The notes: a model not told the origin generated them from the letters alone. Counted from the first letter of the stretch, positions 49,252 through 59,141 are shown. The stretch: 64,000 bases of DNA from Micromonospora eburnea (GCF_900090225.1 NZ_FMHY01000002.1:1922001-1986000); one strand, 5' to 3'. Numbers and translations: made by a program.

Positions 49252-50637
49252 TCAGCGCGGCCGGGGCAGGCGGCGGCTCTTGTGCTCCCGGCCGTCCCGT
49301 GCCATCCGGCCGACCAGGCCGAACCGGTTGACCTGCCGGGGCGTCGCCTCCGGGTCGGCCAGCAACATCACCACGCTGGCCCCGCCGAGCCGGGCCTGGT
49401 CGATGCTGACCGACCCGTTGGCCTGCAACGCGACCCGCCGGGCGATGTCGAGCCCGAGCCCGGTGGAACCCTGGTCGCTGGCGCCCCGGCACAGCGCCCG
49501 ATCCGGATCGGCGATGCCCGGGCCGGCGTCGTCGATGCGGATCGCCACCCAGCCGTCCCGCCGGCTGACCGCCACCTCGAACGCGGTGCCCTGGGGCGTG
49601 TAACGGAAGACGTTGCCGATCACCGCGTCGAGCGCGGCGGCCAACTCGGCCCGGGGCACCGGCGCCGGGATGCGTAGCTGAGCCCCGACGACCCGATGCG
49701 GCCGGTTCTGGTCACCCGCGAGGGCCGACCAGAAGACCATCCGCTCCCGGACCACCTCGCTCACGTCGCACGTCGCCGGTCCGGTCTCCTGGCTGACCGC
49801 CTTGCGGGTGGTCTTGATCAGCTGGTCGACCTCGCCCTCCAGGGTGACGATGGCCTGACGGATGCGCCGGATGCCGCGCCGGCGGTCGAGTTCCGCCGCG
49901 CTGAACGTCCCGATGCTGGTGTCGTCGGACTCCAGCGCCTCGGCGTCCAGCCGCAGCGCGGTCAGCGGCGTACGCAACCGGTGGGACAGGTCCGCGACGA
50001 GTTCCCGCTCGTCGGCGCGGAGCGCGACCAGCCGCTCCGCCATCCGGTTGAACGCGTGCCCGGCCTCGGCCAGCTCCCGCGGGCCGGTCGGCTCGACCCG
50101 CACGCCCAGTTCGCCGTCGCCGATCGCGAGGGCCGCCTTGACCAGCTCGCCGGTGGCGTCCACGGCGCGCGCGGCGACCCGGTCGACCACGATCACCACG
50201 GCCGCGACCAGCGCCGCCGCCACCGTGAGCAGCAGCAGCCACCGTCGGCCGGAACCCTCGTCGAGCACCCGGTCGGGGACGAAGACCTCCACCACGGCGA
50301 CCTTGTCGCCGAGCAGCACCGGGTCCAGCCGGAGCACGCCGCCGGGCACGTCGGTGACCAGTGACCGCCGGTCGGCGCCGGCCCGGGCCAGCGCGGCAGG
50401 GTCGGCGTGACCTCCGGACTCGTCACCGCCGATGCCGTGTACGACCGGCCGCAGCGCCGGGTCGTCGTCGCTGGCCGCGACCGCGCGTTGGACGACCTCC
50501 GGGTCGGTGCTGACCGCGAGCGCGCCGGTGACCAGGGCGCTGCGTCGGGCCGCGTCGGCCAGCTTGTCGTGCCGCGACTGGTCGCCGAGGGTGAGCCCGA
50601 GCGGAATGAGGAAGGCGAGCGCGACGAGGGTGCACAT
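49252..50637 (-). CDS. Two-component sensor histidine kinase
   Basis: A membrane-bound sensor kinase, about 461 aa from ATG 50637. The first helix (CTLVALAFLIPLGLTLG) and a second (WLLLLTVAAALVAAVVIVVD) flank a periplasmic region; a HAMP domain follows. The H box is DLSHRLRTPLTAL, N box VIGNVFRYTPQG, G boxes IDDAGPGIAD and GSTGLGLDIARR. Homologues appear to start MRPALAWL, which here would be CTG 50670, overlapping the regulator stop as CTGA; the true start may be that rare codon. It is coupled to the response regulator. Confidence 0.93.
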   Translation of the reverse strand: MCTLVALAFLIPLGLTLGDQSRHDKLADAARRSALVTGALAVSTDPEVVQRAVAASDDDPALRPVVHGIGGDESGGHADPAALARAGADRRSLVTDVPGGVLRLDPVLLGDKVAVVEVFVPDRVLDEGSGRRWLLLLTVAAALVAAVVIVVDRVAARAVDATGELVKAALAIGDGELGVRVEPTGPRELAEAGHAFNRMAERLVALRADERELVADLSHRLRTPLTALRLDAEALESDDTSIGTFSAAELDRRRGIRRIRQAIVTLEGEVDQLIKTTRKAVSQETGPATCDVSEVVRERMVFWSALAGDQNRPHRVVGAQLRIPAPVPRAELAAALDAVIGNVFRYTPQGTAFEVAVSRRDGWVAIRIDDAGPGIADPDRALCRGASDQGSTGLGLDIARRVALQANGSVSIDQARLGGASVVMLLADPEATPRQVNRFGLVGRMARDGREHKSRRLPRPR

Positions 50638-50666
50638 GCCGGCCGTGAGCCAGGCCAGCGCGGGCC

Positions 50667-51356
50667 TCAGTCCGGCGCCACCAGCCGGAAGCCGACCCCC
50701 CGCACGGTGCGCAGGTAGCGCGGCTTCGCCGCGGACTCGCCCATTTTGCGGCGCAGCCAGTAGAGGTGAACGTCGATTGTCTGGTCCTCGCCGACCGACG
50801 GCTGCCGCCATACCTCCTCCAAGAGTTCCCGCCGGGACACTACCCGGCCGGGACGTGCGGCGAGATACGCCAGCAGGTCGAATTCCTTGCGGGTCAGCGC
50901 CAGCGGCTGCCCGTCCAGCACCGCGCTGCGCTCACCCACGTCCATCCGCAGCCCGCCGACGGTGTGCACCGCCGGCTGGACCGTACGGCTGGCCCGGCCC
51001 GCCCGGCGCAGCACGGTGGTGATCCGGGCATCCAGGTGGGCCCCGGTGAACGGCTTGACCATGTAGTCGTCGGCGCCCGCCCGCAGCAGCCGCACCACGG
51101 ACTGCTCGTCGTCCCGGGCGGTGGCGATGATGATCGGCACGTCGGTGATCCCGCGCAGCATCCGCAGCGCGTCCGAGCCGTCCAGATCGGGCAGGCCGAG
51201 GTCGAGCACGACCAGGTCGGGGGTCTCGGCGGCGACCCGGCGCAGTGCGTCCAGCGCCGTACCGACGGCGTGCACGGCGTGCCCCCGGTCGGTGAGGGAC
51301 CGCAACATCGCGCCGCGTACGACGTGATCGTCTTCGACCAGGAGCACGGTGGCCAC
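50667..51356 (-). CDS. Two-component response regulator, OmpR/PhoB type
   Basis: A 229-aa regulator. The receiver has VLLVEDDHVV, phospho-acceptor Asp in LVVLDLGLPDLDG, Thr in IIATARDDE and Lys in VKPFTGAHL. The winged-helix DNA-binding domain follows (LALTRKEFDLLAYLAARPGRVVSRRELLEEVW, DVHLYWLRRKMGE, VRGVGFRLV). GTG 51356. It is divergent from the ADP-ribosylglycohydrolase by 73 bp. The signal is unknown. Confidence 0.96.
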   Translation of the reverse strand: MATVLLVEDDHVVRGAMLRSLTDRGHAVHAVGTALDALRRVAAETPDLVVLDLGLPDLDGSDALRMLRGITDVPIIIATARDDEQSVVRLLRAGADDYMVKPFTGAHLDARITTVLRRAGRASRTVQPAVHTVGGLRMDVGERSAVLDGQPLALTRKEFDLLAYLAARPGRVVSRRELLEEVWRQPSVGEDQTIDVHLYWLRRKMGESAAKPRYLRTVRGVGFRLVAPD

Positions 51357-51429
51357 GTCAAGACGGTACTCGGGGTGGCAAGTTGATCGCGTTGCGGCAG
51401 TTGAGGGAACCGGGCAAGCTGGGACGACG

Positions 51430-52353
51430 ATGACGTTCACGCTGTTCCCCGACACCCGCCTGGCGCTCGCCCGGGACGCCCTCGCCGGCCTCTCGGTCGG
51501 TGACGCGCTCGGTTCCCAGTTCTTCGTACCGGGCCGGCGCCCGGCCGATCTCGCCGCGGGCCGGCTACCGGCGCCGCCCTGGCAGTGGACCGACGACACC
51601 GAGATGGCCTGTTCCGTGGTGGCCGCGCTGGGCGAGGCGGGACGGGTCGACCGGGACGCGCTGGCGCTCGCCTTCGCCGAGCGCTGCGAGCCGTACCGTG
51701 GCTACGGCCCGGGGGCGGTGGTCATCCTGCGGATGATCCGCACCGGTACGCCGTGGCCGGTGGCCGCCGCGTCCGCGTTCGACGGGCAGGGCTCCTGCGG
51801 CAACGGCGCCGCGATGCGGGTCGCCCCGCTCGGCGCCTGGTACGCCGACTCGACCCGGCGCGCCGCCGACCAGGCCCGCGCCTCCGCCGAGGTGACCCAC
51901 GCCCATCCGGAGGGGATCGCCGGTGCGGTCGCGGTGGCGGTCGCCGCCTCCCTCGCCGCCCGGGCCCGGCTGGACGGGGGCCGACCCGAGCCGGCCCGGC
52001 TGCTCGGCGCGGTGGCCGGCGCGCTGGACCCGGGCGGCGAGCTGCACCGGGGCGTACGCCGGGCCGTCGCGCTGCTCGGCCACTCGGCGGCGGTGGCCGC
52101 CGACGCGCTCGGCAACGGCTCCCGGGTGACCGCGCAGGACACCGTCCCGTTCACGCTCTGGGTGGCCGCCACCCACCTCGACGACTATCCGGCCGCGATC
52201 CGCGTCTGCGTCGAGGCGGGCGGGGACGTCGACACCACGGCGGCCATCGTCGGCGGGGTGGTCGCCGCGTACGCCGGGGTCGGCACGCCGGGCGGCGTCC
52301 CCGAGGGCTGGCTCGCCGCCCGCGAGCCGCTGCCGGACTGGCTCCCCGCCTGA
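51430..52353 (+). CDS. ADP-ribosylglycohydrolase family protein
   Basis: A 307-aa DraG/ARH-like hydrolase. It has GLSVGDALGSQF, the metal-binding WTDDTEMACSVV, GSCGNGAAMRVAPLG, VTHAHPEGIAGAVAVA and the second metal site GGDVDTTAAIVGGVVAAYAG. It removes ADP-ribose from proteins or nucleic acid, or hydrolyses related ADP-ribose compounds; no ADP-ribosyltransferase is in the window. ATG 51430 has a weak site. Divergent from the two-component regulator. Confidence 0.94.
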   Translation: MTFTLFPDTRLALARDALAGLSVGDALGSQFFVPGRRPADLAAGRLPAPPWQWTDDTEMACSVVAALGEAGRVDRDALALAFAERCEPYRGYGPGAVVILRMIRTGTPWPVAAASAFDGQGSCGNGAAMRVAPLGAWYADSTRRAADQARASAEVTHAHPEGIAGAVAVAVAASLAARARLDGGRPEPARLLGAVAGALDPGGELHRGVRRAVALLGHSAAVAADALGNGSRVTAQDTVPFTLWVAATHLDDYPAAIRVCVEAGGDVDTTAAIVGGVVAAYAGVGTPGGVPEGWLAAREPLPDWLPA

Positions 52354-52957
52354 CCGCCCCGCCCTCCACAGGATCCGTCCGGCGGGCCGTCGTGCGGGTG
52401 GGATTTCCTTGGCCAGCCCGTGTGGCCTGCCCTGTTCGGCCGCTACGAACTTGATGACGTGAGTGAATCGCCGGGTAGCCCGCTCACCACCGGCCGCCGT
52501 TGGCCCGCCAGGTCTGTGCCGGGGTGAGCCAGCCGGCCCGCCCGACCTGTTCCCCTCAACGGCTCCTCTGCCAGGAGCACGGAGTCTCGACCATCGTCGT
52601 CCGCCAGGCAATCTTCGCGCTCAGGACGGAGGGCCTGGTCGAGGGTGTCAAAGGCGTTGGCGTGTTCGTCGCCGAGCGGTTGCCGGGCGCCTCCGACAAG
52701 CCCGACCGCTAGAAGCCCGTGTTGCCACGCCGGGTTCCGGAGCGGCGACGTGGCGGTGCTCGGGCCGCCTGGTGAATCGTCTACGCCATCAGGTTCGTAG
52801 CGTCTGTGGGCCCATGTCGACGCTCACCGGACACCCGCCTGCGACGTGGTCGGACGGTCAGCCGAGCCGAGCGGCTGTCACCACAGCGGTACGGGACCGA
52901 TAGCATCGCAGGGGCCGGTACCCGGCACCTTTGAACCCATCGACGACAGGAGTCACC
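52354..52957. other. Long intergenic region with GntR remnant
   Basis: A 604-bp stretch between the ADP-ribosylglycohydrolase and thrS. It contains the GntR pseudogene at 52463-52712. The rest, 52713-52957, holds only the thrS leader and no T-box-like sequence that I can find. Confidence 0.6.
52463..52712 (+). pseudogene. Degenerate GntR-family regulator
   Basis: One frame near 52560 reads LLCQEHGVSTIVVRQAIFAL and continues RTEGLVEGVKGVGVFVAER, which is the GntR HTH recognition helix and wing. The preceding frame reads GEPAGPPDLFPS, matching the typical GELxPGDxFPS lead-in but shifted by one base at about 52560. No effector domain follows; the frame stops at 52712. It is a short, frameshifted remnant. 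Confidence 0.65.
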
Positions 52958-54970
52958 GTGTCCGCACCCCGTACCCCCGTCGTGGCCGACCCCGTCGTCG
53001 TCGCCGCCGGGACGACGGCGGCCGACGCGGTGGCCGCGGCCGGGCTGCCCACCAACGGCCCGAAGGCCGTCGTGGTGGTCCGCGACCCGCAGGGCCAGCT
53101 GCGCGACCTGGACTGGAAACCGGCCGAGGAGACCCCGGTCGAGCCGGTCGCCCTCGACTCGCCGGACGGGCTGAACGTGCTGCGGCACTCCACCGCGCAC
53201 GTGCTCGCCCAGGCCGTGCAGGACGTCTTCCCCGAGGCGAAGCTCGGCATCGGCCCGCCGATCGAGAACGGCTTCTACTACGACTTCCAGGTCGACAAGC
53301 CGTTCCAGCCGGACGACCTGGCGAAGCTCGAGAAGCGGATGCAGGAGATCATCAAGTCCGGTCAGCGGTTCCGCCGCCGCCGGTTCGGCAGCCTGGACGA
53401 GGCCCGGGGCGAGTTGGCCGCCGAGCCGTTCAAGCTGGAGCTGATCGAGGTCAAGGGGGAGGGGCTGGACTCCTCCGAGGTGATGGAGGTGGGCGGCGGC
53501 GAGCTGACCATCTACGACAACCTCGCCGCGAACGAGGACAAGGTCTGCTGGTCGGACCTGTGCCGCGGCCCGCACCTGCCGAACACCCGGCTGATCGGCG
53601 CGTTCAAGCTGATGCGCTCGGCCGCCGCGTACTGGCGGGGGTCGGAGAAGAACCCGCAGCTCCAGCGGGTGTACGGCACGGCGTGGCCGACCCGGGACGA
53701 GCTGAAGGCATACCTGAGGCTGCTGGAGGAGGCCGCCCGGCGCGACCACCGCAAGCTCGGCGCGGACCTCGACCTGTTCAGCTTCCCTGACGAGATCGGC
53801 TCGGGCCTGGCGGTCTTCCACCCCAAGGGCGGCGTGCTCAAGCGCGTGATGGAGGACTACGTCCGGACCCGCCACATCGAGGAGGGCTTCCAGTACGTCG
53901 GGACCCCGCACATCTCGAAGGAAGGTCTCTTCCACACCTCGGGCCACCTGCCCTACTACAAGGACACGATGTTCCCTCCCATGGAGATGGAGGGCAGCGA
54001 CTACTACCTCAAGGCGATGAACTGCCCGATGCACAACCTGATCTACAGGTCGCGCGGGCGGTCCTACCGTGAGCTGCCGATGCGGCTGTTCGAGTTCGGG
54101 TCGGTGTACCGGTACGAGAAGTCGGGCGTCATCCACGGGCTGACCCGGGTGCGCGGCTTCACCCAGGACGACTCGCACTCCTACTGCACGCCCGAGCAGG
54201 CGCCGGCCGAGATCAAGCACCTGCTGGGCTTCGTGCTCGGCCTGCTGAAGGACTTCGGCATCGACGACTTCTACCTGGAGCTGTCGACCCGCGACGAGTC
54301 CCGGCCGGACAAGTTCGTCGGCTCGGACGAGGACTGGGCGACCGCGACCGCGGTGCTGGAGCAGTGCGCCCGGGAGACCGGGCTCGACCTGGTGCCGGAC
54401 CCGGGCGGCGCGGCCTTCTACGGCCCGAAGATCTCGGTGCAGGCGAAGGACGCCATTGGCCGCACCTGGCAGATGTCGACGATCCAGTACGACTTCAACC
54501 AGCCGAAGGGCTTCGGGCTGGAGTACCAGGCGAGCGACGGCAGCCGGCAGCAGCCCGTCATGATTCACTGCGCCAAGTTCGGGTCGATCGAGCGCTTCAT
54601 CGGCGTGCTCACCGAGCACTACGCCGGGGCGTTCCCGGCGTGGCTCGCCCCGGTGCAGGTGGTCGGCATCCCGATCCGCGAGGACCACACCGACTACCTC
54701 CAGGAGTTCGTCACGACGCTGCGCGCCGAGGGGATCCGGGCCGACGTCGACGCGGGCGACGACCGGATGCAGAAGAAGATCCGCAACGCCCAGCAGCAGA
54801 AGATCCCGTTCATGGTGATCGCCGGCGACGACGACGTGGCCGCCGGCACGGTGTCCTTCCGCTACCGGGACGGCTCGCAGCGCAACGGCGTACCGGTGGC
54901 CGAGGCGGTCGCCCACGTGCTCGACGTGGTCAACTCCCGGACCAACTCGGGGCCCTCGGCCGAGAGCTGA
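52958..54970 (+). CDS. thrS: Threonyl-tRNA synthetase
   Basis: A 670-aa class II synthetase that charges tRNA-Thr. Domains: TGS (about 10-75), editing domain with the zinc motif [12 protein letters not shown], class II catalytic core with [30 protein letters not shown] and FTQDDSHSY, and a C-terminal anticodon-binding domain ([20 protein letters not shown] onwards). GTG 52958 has GGAG 6 nt upstream; TTG 52931 lacks it. thrS-HIT order is shared with mycobacteria. Confidence 0.98.
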   Translation: MSAPRTPVVADPVVVAAGTTAADAVAAAGLPTNGPKAVVVVRDPQGQLRDLDWKPAEETPVEPVALDSPDGLNVLRHSTAHVLAQAVQDVFPEAKLGIGPPIENGFYYDFQVDKPFQPDDLAKLEKRMQEIIKSGQRFRRRRFGSLDEARGELAAEPFKLELIEVKGEGLDSSEVMEVGGGELTIYDNLAANEDKVCWSDLCRGPHLPNTRLIGAFKLMRSAAAYWRGSEKNPQLQRVYGTAWPTRDELKAYLRLLEEAARRDHRKLGADLDLFSFPDEIGSGLAVFHPKGGVLKRVMEDYVRTRHIEEGFQYVGTPHISKEGLFHTSGHLPYYKDTMFPPMEMEGSDYYLKAMNCPMHNLIYRSRGRSYRELPMRLFEFGSVYRYEKSGVIHGLTRVRGFTQDDSHSYCTPEQAPAEIKHLLGFVLGLLKDFGIDDFYLELSTRDESRPDKFVGSDEDWATATAVLEQCARETGLDLVPDPGGAAFYGPKISVQAKDAIGRTWQMSTIQYDFNQPKGFGLEYQASDGSRQQPVMIHCAKFGSIERFIGVLTEHYAGAFPAWLAPVQVVGIPIREDHTDYLQEFVTTLRAEGIRADVDAGDDRMQKKIRNAQQQKIPFMVIAGDDDVAAGTVSFRYRDGSQRNGVPVAEAVAHVLDVVNSRTNSGPSAES

Positions 54971-55004
54971 GCCCCGGCCCGGCCGTGGGCCGGCGTGACC
55001 TGCC

Positions 55005-55044
55005 GCGAACGGTGGTGCCCCGGCATCGGGACACCACCGTTCGC
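55005..55044 (+). terminator. Terminator after thrS
   Basis: GCGAACGGTGGTG (55005-55017) pairs perfectly with CACCACCGTTCGC (55032-55044), a 13-bp stem with a 14-nt loop, 35 nt past the thrS stop. Confidence 0.8.
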
Positions 55045-55124
55045 CGTGTCCGATGCCCGGCACGGCGGCGAACCCGACCAGCCACCCCGGCTCGGCGAAG
55101 CGCGGTGACCGTAGGATCGGCGGT

Positions 55125-55682
55125 GTGACTGGGGCGGATCGGCACTTCGACAGCGGCACCGACAACGGTCTGGCGGACGGGCTGGAACGGCTCTGGACGC
55201 CACACCGGATGACCTATATCTCCGGCGAGGACCGGCCCGCGGGCGGCTACGAGAAGCCCGCTGGCTGCCCGTTCTGCCTCGCCCCTGGCCTGCCCCCGGA
55301 CGAGAGCCTGGTGGTCGCCCGGGGCGAGCACGTCTTCGCGGTGCTCAACCTCTACCCGTACAACCCGGGCCATCTGCTGGTCTGCCCGTACCGGCACGTC
55401 GCCGACTACACGGAGTTGGACGCGCCGGAGACCGCCGAGCTGGCCGCGTTCACCAAGGACGCCATGCGGGTGGTCCGCCAGGTCTCCAACGCGCACGGCT
55501 TCAACCTGGGCATGAACCAGGGCGGCGTGGCCGGTGCCGGCATCGCCGCCCACCTGCACCAGCACGTGGTGCCCCGGTGGGGTGGTGACGCCAACTTCAT
55601 GCCGGTCATCGGCCGGACGAAGGTGCTGCCGCAGTTGCTCGCCGACACCCGGGACCTGTTCGCCAAGGCCTGGCCGGCCTGA
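55125..55682 (+). CDS. HIT-family hydrolase (Ap4A phosphorylase-like)
   Basis: A 185-aa HIT protein. The histidine triad is AAHLHQHVVPRW (H-x-H-x-H) and upstream are CPFC (zinc-type), NLYPYNPGHLLVCPYRHVADYTEL and FNLGMNQGGVAGAG. It resembles actinobacterial HIT proteins with diadenosine polyphosphate phosphorylase activity. GTG 55125 is assigned. Its place downstream of thrS and before pgsA matches the mycobacterial block. Confidence 0.94.
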   Translation: MTGADRHFDSGTDNGLADGLERLWTPHRMTYISGEDRPAGGYEKPAGCPFCLAPGLPPDESLVVARGEHVFAVLNLYPYNPGHLLVCPYRHVADYTELDAPETAELAAFTKDAMRVVRQVSNAHGFNLGMNQGGVAGAGIAAHLHQHVVPRWGGDANFMPVIGRTKVLPQLLADTRDLFAKAWPA

Positions 55683-55718
55683 TCCGGCCCGGCCGGTCCG
55701 TGCGTGGTCGCGGTGGCG

Positions 55719-56165
55719 TCAGCGCGGCCGGCCACGGCCGCGGGCCGGCCGCCGCTCGACCATCCGGTCGGCATGCCGGGCGATCCAGAGGCAGACCCCG
55801 GCGAGCGGCAGTTCGACCAGCGCGGCCAGCAGCACCGACACCACCAGGTCGGGCCCGGTCGCGGCGGTCGTCACGTCGAACCAGGCGTCCACCACCAGCA
55901 TGGTCGCGGTGCCGGTGGCGGCCAGCACCACCTGCCGGTTTCCCCGGTACGCGCACCAGGCGGTCAGCGAGAGCAGCGCCGCCAGCCCCAGGTCGAACCC
56001 GACCCAGGCGGCCCGGTAGTGCGCGCTCACGGCGTGCCGGGGCAGGGTCAGCGCGAGGTAGCCGGCCCACGGCAGGGTGAGCAGGGCCAGCGCCACGAAG
56101 GTGGGTGCCACCCAGCGCGGCAGCGGCTCGCTCGCCCGCTCGGTTTCGTCCGCCGTGGTGCTCAT
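55719..56165 (-). CDS. Four-helix membrane protein
   Basis: A 148-aa protein with four hydrophobic segments (PTFVALALLTLPWAGYLALTL, VGFDLGLAALLSLTAWCAY, QVVLAATGTATMLVVDAWF, LVVSVLLAALVELPLAGVCLW) and a basic tail. ATG 56165 has GGAGGAGCG. No family is recognised. It interrupts the thrS-pgsA block and is divergent from the following gene by 78 bp. Confidence 0.75.
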   Translation of the reverse strand: MSTTADETERASEPLPRWVAPTFVALALLTLPWAGYLALTLPRHAVSAHYRAAWVGFDLGLAALLSLTAWCAYRGNRQVVLAATGTATMLVVDAWFDVTTAATGPDLVVSVLLAALVELPLAGVCLWIARHADRMVERRPARGRGRPR

Positions 56166-56243
56166 CGCTCCTCCAGGTCGCGGTGTGTCGCTGCCAAGAT
56201 CGGCAGACCACGGAGCGCCCTCATCGACAGTACGATCTCGCGT

Positions 56244-56876
56244 ATGGCTCTGCTGCACCGCGCGGAATTGCGCCCGTCGAAGCTTGACCTGCTCGCCGCC
56301 TGGGTCCCCGGCCGGCCGTGGTTCGCCGGGTCGGCGGCCGCCGGCCTCACCCGGGTGGGGGCCTTCCGCTTCGACGACCCGGCCGGCGAGGTCGGGATCG
56401 AGACCCTGCTCGTCCGGGCCGGGGACGGGCCGGTCCTACAGGTGCCGCTGACCTACCGGGGCGCCCCGCTGCCCGGCGCCGAGCAGTGGCTGGTCGGCAC
56501 CACCGAGCACTCCGTGCTGGGCCCACGCTGGGTGTACGACGCCTGCGGCGACCCGGTCTACCCGCCCGCCCTGGCTGCCGCCGTACTCGCCGGTGCCGGC
56601 CAGGCGGAGGAGTACTTCGAGGTGGACGGCCGGCGCGAGGTCCGCGCGTCGGACACGAGCGTGACCGGCAGCCGGGTCGACGGGTTCGAGCCGCCGGTGG
56701 TCGGCGCGCCCTGGGCGGTGGTCGACGGCGATCCCACCCTGATCCGGGCCGATCAGGTCGAGTTGGCCCTGGTCCGGCGGCCCGCCCCCGCCGTGTCCGC
56801 CTCGGGCCCCTGTCTCGCCGCCACCTGGCCCGGCCAACCCACCCCTCTCCCGCTGGCCTACGCCACCTCCCACTAG
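56244..56876 (+). CDS. Maltokinase N-terminal cap-like protein
   Basis: A 210-aa protein resembling the maltokinase N-terminal cap domain. It starts ALLHRAELRPSKLDLLAAWVPGRPWF and includes VGAFRFDDPAGEVGIETLLV, LQVPLTYRGAPLPGAEQWL and VGTTEHSVLGPRWVYDACGDPVY. Stand-alone proteins of this type are common in actinobacteria and lack the kinase domain, so no catalytic activity is predicted. ATG 56244. Confidence 0.8.
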   Translation: MALLHRAELRPSKLDLLAAWVPGRPWFAGSAAAGLTRVGAFRFDDPAGEVGIETLLVRAGDGPVLQVPLTYRGAPLPGAEQWLVGTTEHSVLGPRWVYDACGDPVYPPALAAAVLAGAGQAEEYFEVDGRREVRASDTSVTGSRVDGFEPPVVGAPWAVVDGDPTLIRADQVELALVRRPAPAVSASGPCLAATWPGQPTPLPLAYATSH

Positions 56877-56919
56877 GGCCACCAGATCCCGCCGCGTCCG
56901 GCACGTGATCCACTCCAGG

Positions 56920-56967
56920 TGCGGCATGTGGGGGTATCCGTCCTGCGGAAGACCACCACATGCCGCA
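56920..56967. terminator. Hairpin between convergent cap-like and EF-G2 genes
   Basis: TGCGGCATGTGG (56920-56931) pairs perfectly with CCACATGCCGCA (56956-56967) around a 24-nt loop containing a second small TCCG/CGGA stem. Confidence 0.75.
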
Positions 56968-56981
56968 TCCTGCGTCGCCCG

Positions 56982-59141
56982 TCAGGAGTGGGTGTGTTCC
57001 TTGCGGAGCTGTTCGGCGAGGTGGGCCGGCATGGGTTCGTACCGGGCGAACTCGCGGCGGAAGGCGCCGGTGCCGGCGGTCATCGAGCGCAGCTCGACCG
57101 CGTACCGGAGCAGTTCGGTGGCGGGCACCTCGGCACGGACCAGGGTGCGCCCCTCGGCGTCCGGATCCGGCTCGGTGCCGAGCACCCGCCCGCGCCGGCT
57201 GGAGAGATCGCCCATCACGGCACCCACCGACGGGTCGGGCACCCGGATGGTCACCTCGTCGACCGGCTCCAGCAGCGTCGGCTGGCCCTTCTCGGCCGCG
57301 TCGCGCAGCGCCAGGGCCCCCGCGGTCTGGAACGCCGCGTCGGAGGAGTCGACGCTGTGCGCCTTGCCGTCGAAGAGGGTCACCCGCAGGTCCACCACCG
57401 GGGAGCCGGCGACCAGGCCGCGTTCCATCTGCGCCCGGACGCCCTTCTCCACCGACGGGATGTAGTTGTGCGGGACCGCGCCGCCGACCACCTTGTCGAC
57501 GAACTCGAAGCCGGCGCCGCGGGGCAGCGGCTCCACCTCGATGTCGCAGACCGCGTACTGGCCGTGGCCGCCGGACTGCTTGACGTGCCGGCCGTGCCCC
57601 TTCGCGCCGACCGTGAACGTCTCGCGCAGCGCCACCCGGACCGGCTCGGTCTCCAGCTCCACGCCGCCGGCGCGTAGCCGGTCGAGCACCACGTCGGCGT
57701 GCGCCTCGCCCATGCACCAGAGGACCAGCTGGTGGGTCTCGGCGTTGCGCTCCAGCCGCAGCGTCGGGTCGCCGGCCACCAGCCGGGCCAGGTTACGGGC
57801 CAGGGAGTCCTCGTCGGACCGGCTCTTCGCCACGACCGCCACCGGCAGCAGCGGCTCCGGCATCTCCCACGGGGCGATGAGCAGCGGCTCCTCCTTGGCG
57901 GAGATGGTGTCGCCGGTCTCCGCGCTGCCCGACTTGGTGATCGCGCAGATGTCACCGGCGACGGCGGCGGGTACCTCGCGCAGCGCCGCGCCGAGCGGGC
58001 TGTAGAGATGACCGACCCGCTCGTCGGCGTCGTGGTCGGCGTGGCCCCGCTCGGTCATGCCGTGTCCGGACACGTGGATCACCTGGTCGGGGCGGAGGGT
58101 GCCGGAGAAGACCCGGACCAGGGAGACCCGCCCGACGTGCCGGTCCACGGTCGTCTTGACCACCTCGGCGACCAGCGGGCCGTCCGGGTCGCAGTCCAAG
58201 GGCGGCCGCGGCGAGCCGTCCACCCCGGTGACCGCCGGCAGCTCGTGCTCCAGCGGCGACGGAAACGCCGTCACCAGGCCGTCGAGCAGCACGTCCAGGC
58301 CGACCCCGGTCTCCGCGCAGACCGGTACCACCGGGTAGAAGTGGCCCCGGGCCACCGCCTTCTCCAGGTCGGTGACGAGCACCTCGGTGTCGATCTCCTC
58401 GCCGCCGAGGTAGCGGTCCATCAGGGTCTCGTCCTCGCTCTCCGCGATGATCCCCTCGATCAGCTCGTTGCGCGCCTCCGCGATCGCGGGCAGGTGCTCG
58501 GGGTCCGGTTCCCGTACCGCCGCCGGCAGCCCGGCCGAGTAGTCGGAGACCCGGCGGGTGATCAGCCCCATCAGGCCGACGACCGACACGCCGTCGTCGC
58601 CGAGCATGGGCAGGTAGAGCGGAAGCACGTTGTCGCCGAAGACCCGCTGGCAGAGCGCCACCGCCTCGTCGAAGTCGGCGCGCGGGTGGTCCAGCCGGGC
58701 CACCGCGACCGCACGCGGCATGTCGACCGCGGCGCACTCCTCCCAGAGCGCGGCGGTGGCCGCGTCCATCCCGTCGACCGCCGAGACGACGAACAGCGCC
58801 GCGTCGGCGGCCCGCAGACCGGCCCGCAGCTCGCCGACGAAGTCGCCGTAGCCGGGGGTGTCCAGGAGGTTCACCTTGACGTCGCGGTGCAGCAGCGGGG
58901 CGCAGCACAGGCTCACCGAACGCTGCTGGCGTACGGCGGCGGGGTCGTGGTCGCAGACCGTGGTGCCGTCGGTGACGGTGCCGGCGCGACCGATCGTGCC
59001 GCTGGCCGTCAGCAACGCCTCGACCAGCGTGGTCTTGCCCGCCCCGGAGTGCCCGACCAGCACCACGTTGCGAACCCTGCCGGGCTCGGTCACCACCGGC
59101 GCGCCGCCGGTGACACCCTTCTCCTGATTTTTCTGCGCCAT
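56982..59141 (-). CDS. Elongation factor G-like protein (EF-G2)
   Basis: A 719-aa translational GTPase paralogue. G1 is GHSGAGKTTLVEALL and G3 is DTPGYGDF. The canonical NKxD of G4 is replaced by ARLDHPRADFDEAV, a trait of the EF-G2 group that is not thought to drive normal translocation. Domains II-V are present (LVRVFSGTLRPDQVIHV, GHGQYAVCDIEVEPLPRGAGFEFV, IPSVEKGVRAQMERG). ATG 59141 has GGGAGG. It lies within the otherwise mycobacterium-like lipid block. Confidence 0.92.
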   Translation of the reverse strand: MAQKNQEKGVTGGAPVVTEPGRVRNVVLVGHSGAGKTTLVEALLTASGTIGRAGTVTDGTTVCDHDPAAVRQQRSVSLCCAPLLHRDVKVNLLDTPGYGDFVGELRAGLRAADAALFVVSAVDGMDAATAALWEECAAVDMPRAVAVARLDHPRADFDEAVALCQRVFGDNVLPLYLPMLGDDGVSVVGLMGLITRRVSDYSAGLPAAVREPDPEHLPAIAEARNELIEGIIAESEDETLMDRYLGGEEIDTEVLVTDLEKAVARGHFYPVVPVCAETGVGLDVLLDGLVTAFPSPLEHELPAVTGVDGSPRPPLDCDPDGPLVAEVVKTTVDRHVGRVSLVRVFSGTLRPDQVIHVSGHGMTERGHADHDADERVGHLYSPLGAALREVPAAVAGDICAITKSGSAETGDTISAKEEPLLIAPWEMPEPLLPVAVVAKSRSDEDSLARNLARLVAGDPTLRLERNAETHQLVLWCMGEAHADVVLDRLRAGGVELETEPVRVALRETFTVGAKGHGRHVKQSGGHGQYAVCDIEVEPLPRGAGFEFVDKVVGGAVPHNYIPSVEKGVRAQMERGLVAGSPVVDLRVTLFDGKAHSVDSSDAAFQTAGALALRDAAEKGQPTLLEPVDEVTIRVPDPSVGAVMGDLSSRRGRVLGTEPDPDAEGRTLVRAEVPATELLRYAVELRSMTAGTGAFRREFARYEPMPAHLAEQLRKEHTHS

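Noticed and set aside
52713..52957. T-box riboswitch before thrS
   Set aside because: No T-box consensus or terminator/antiterminator pair could be seen.
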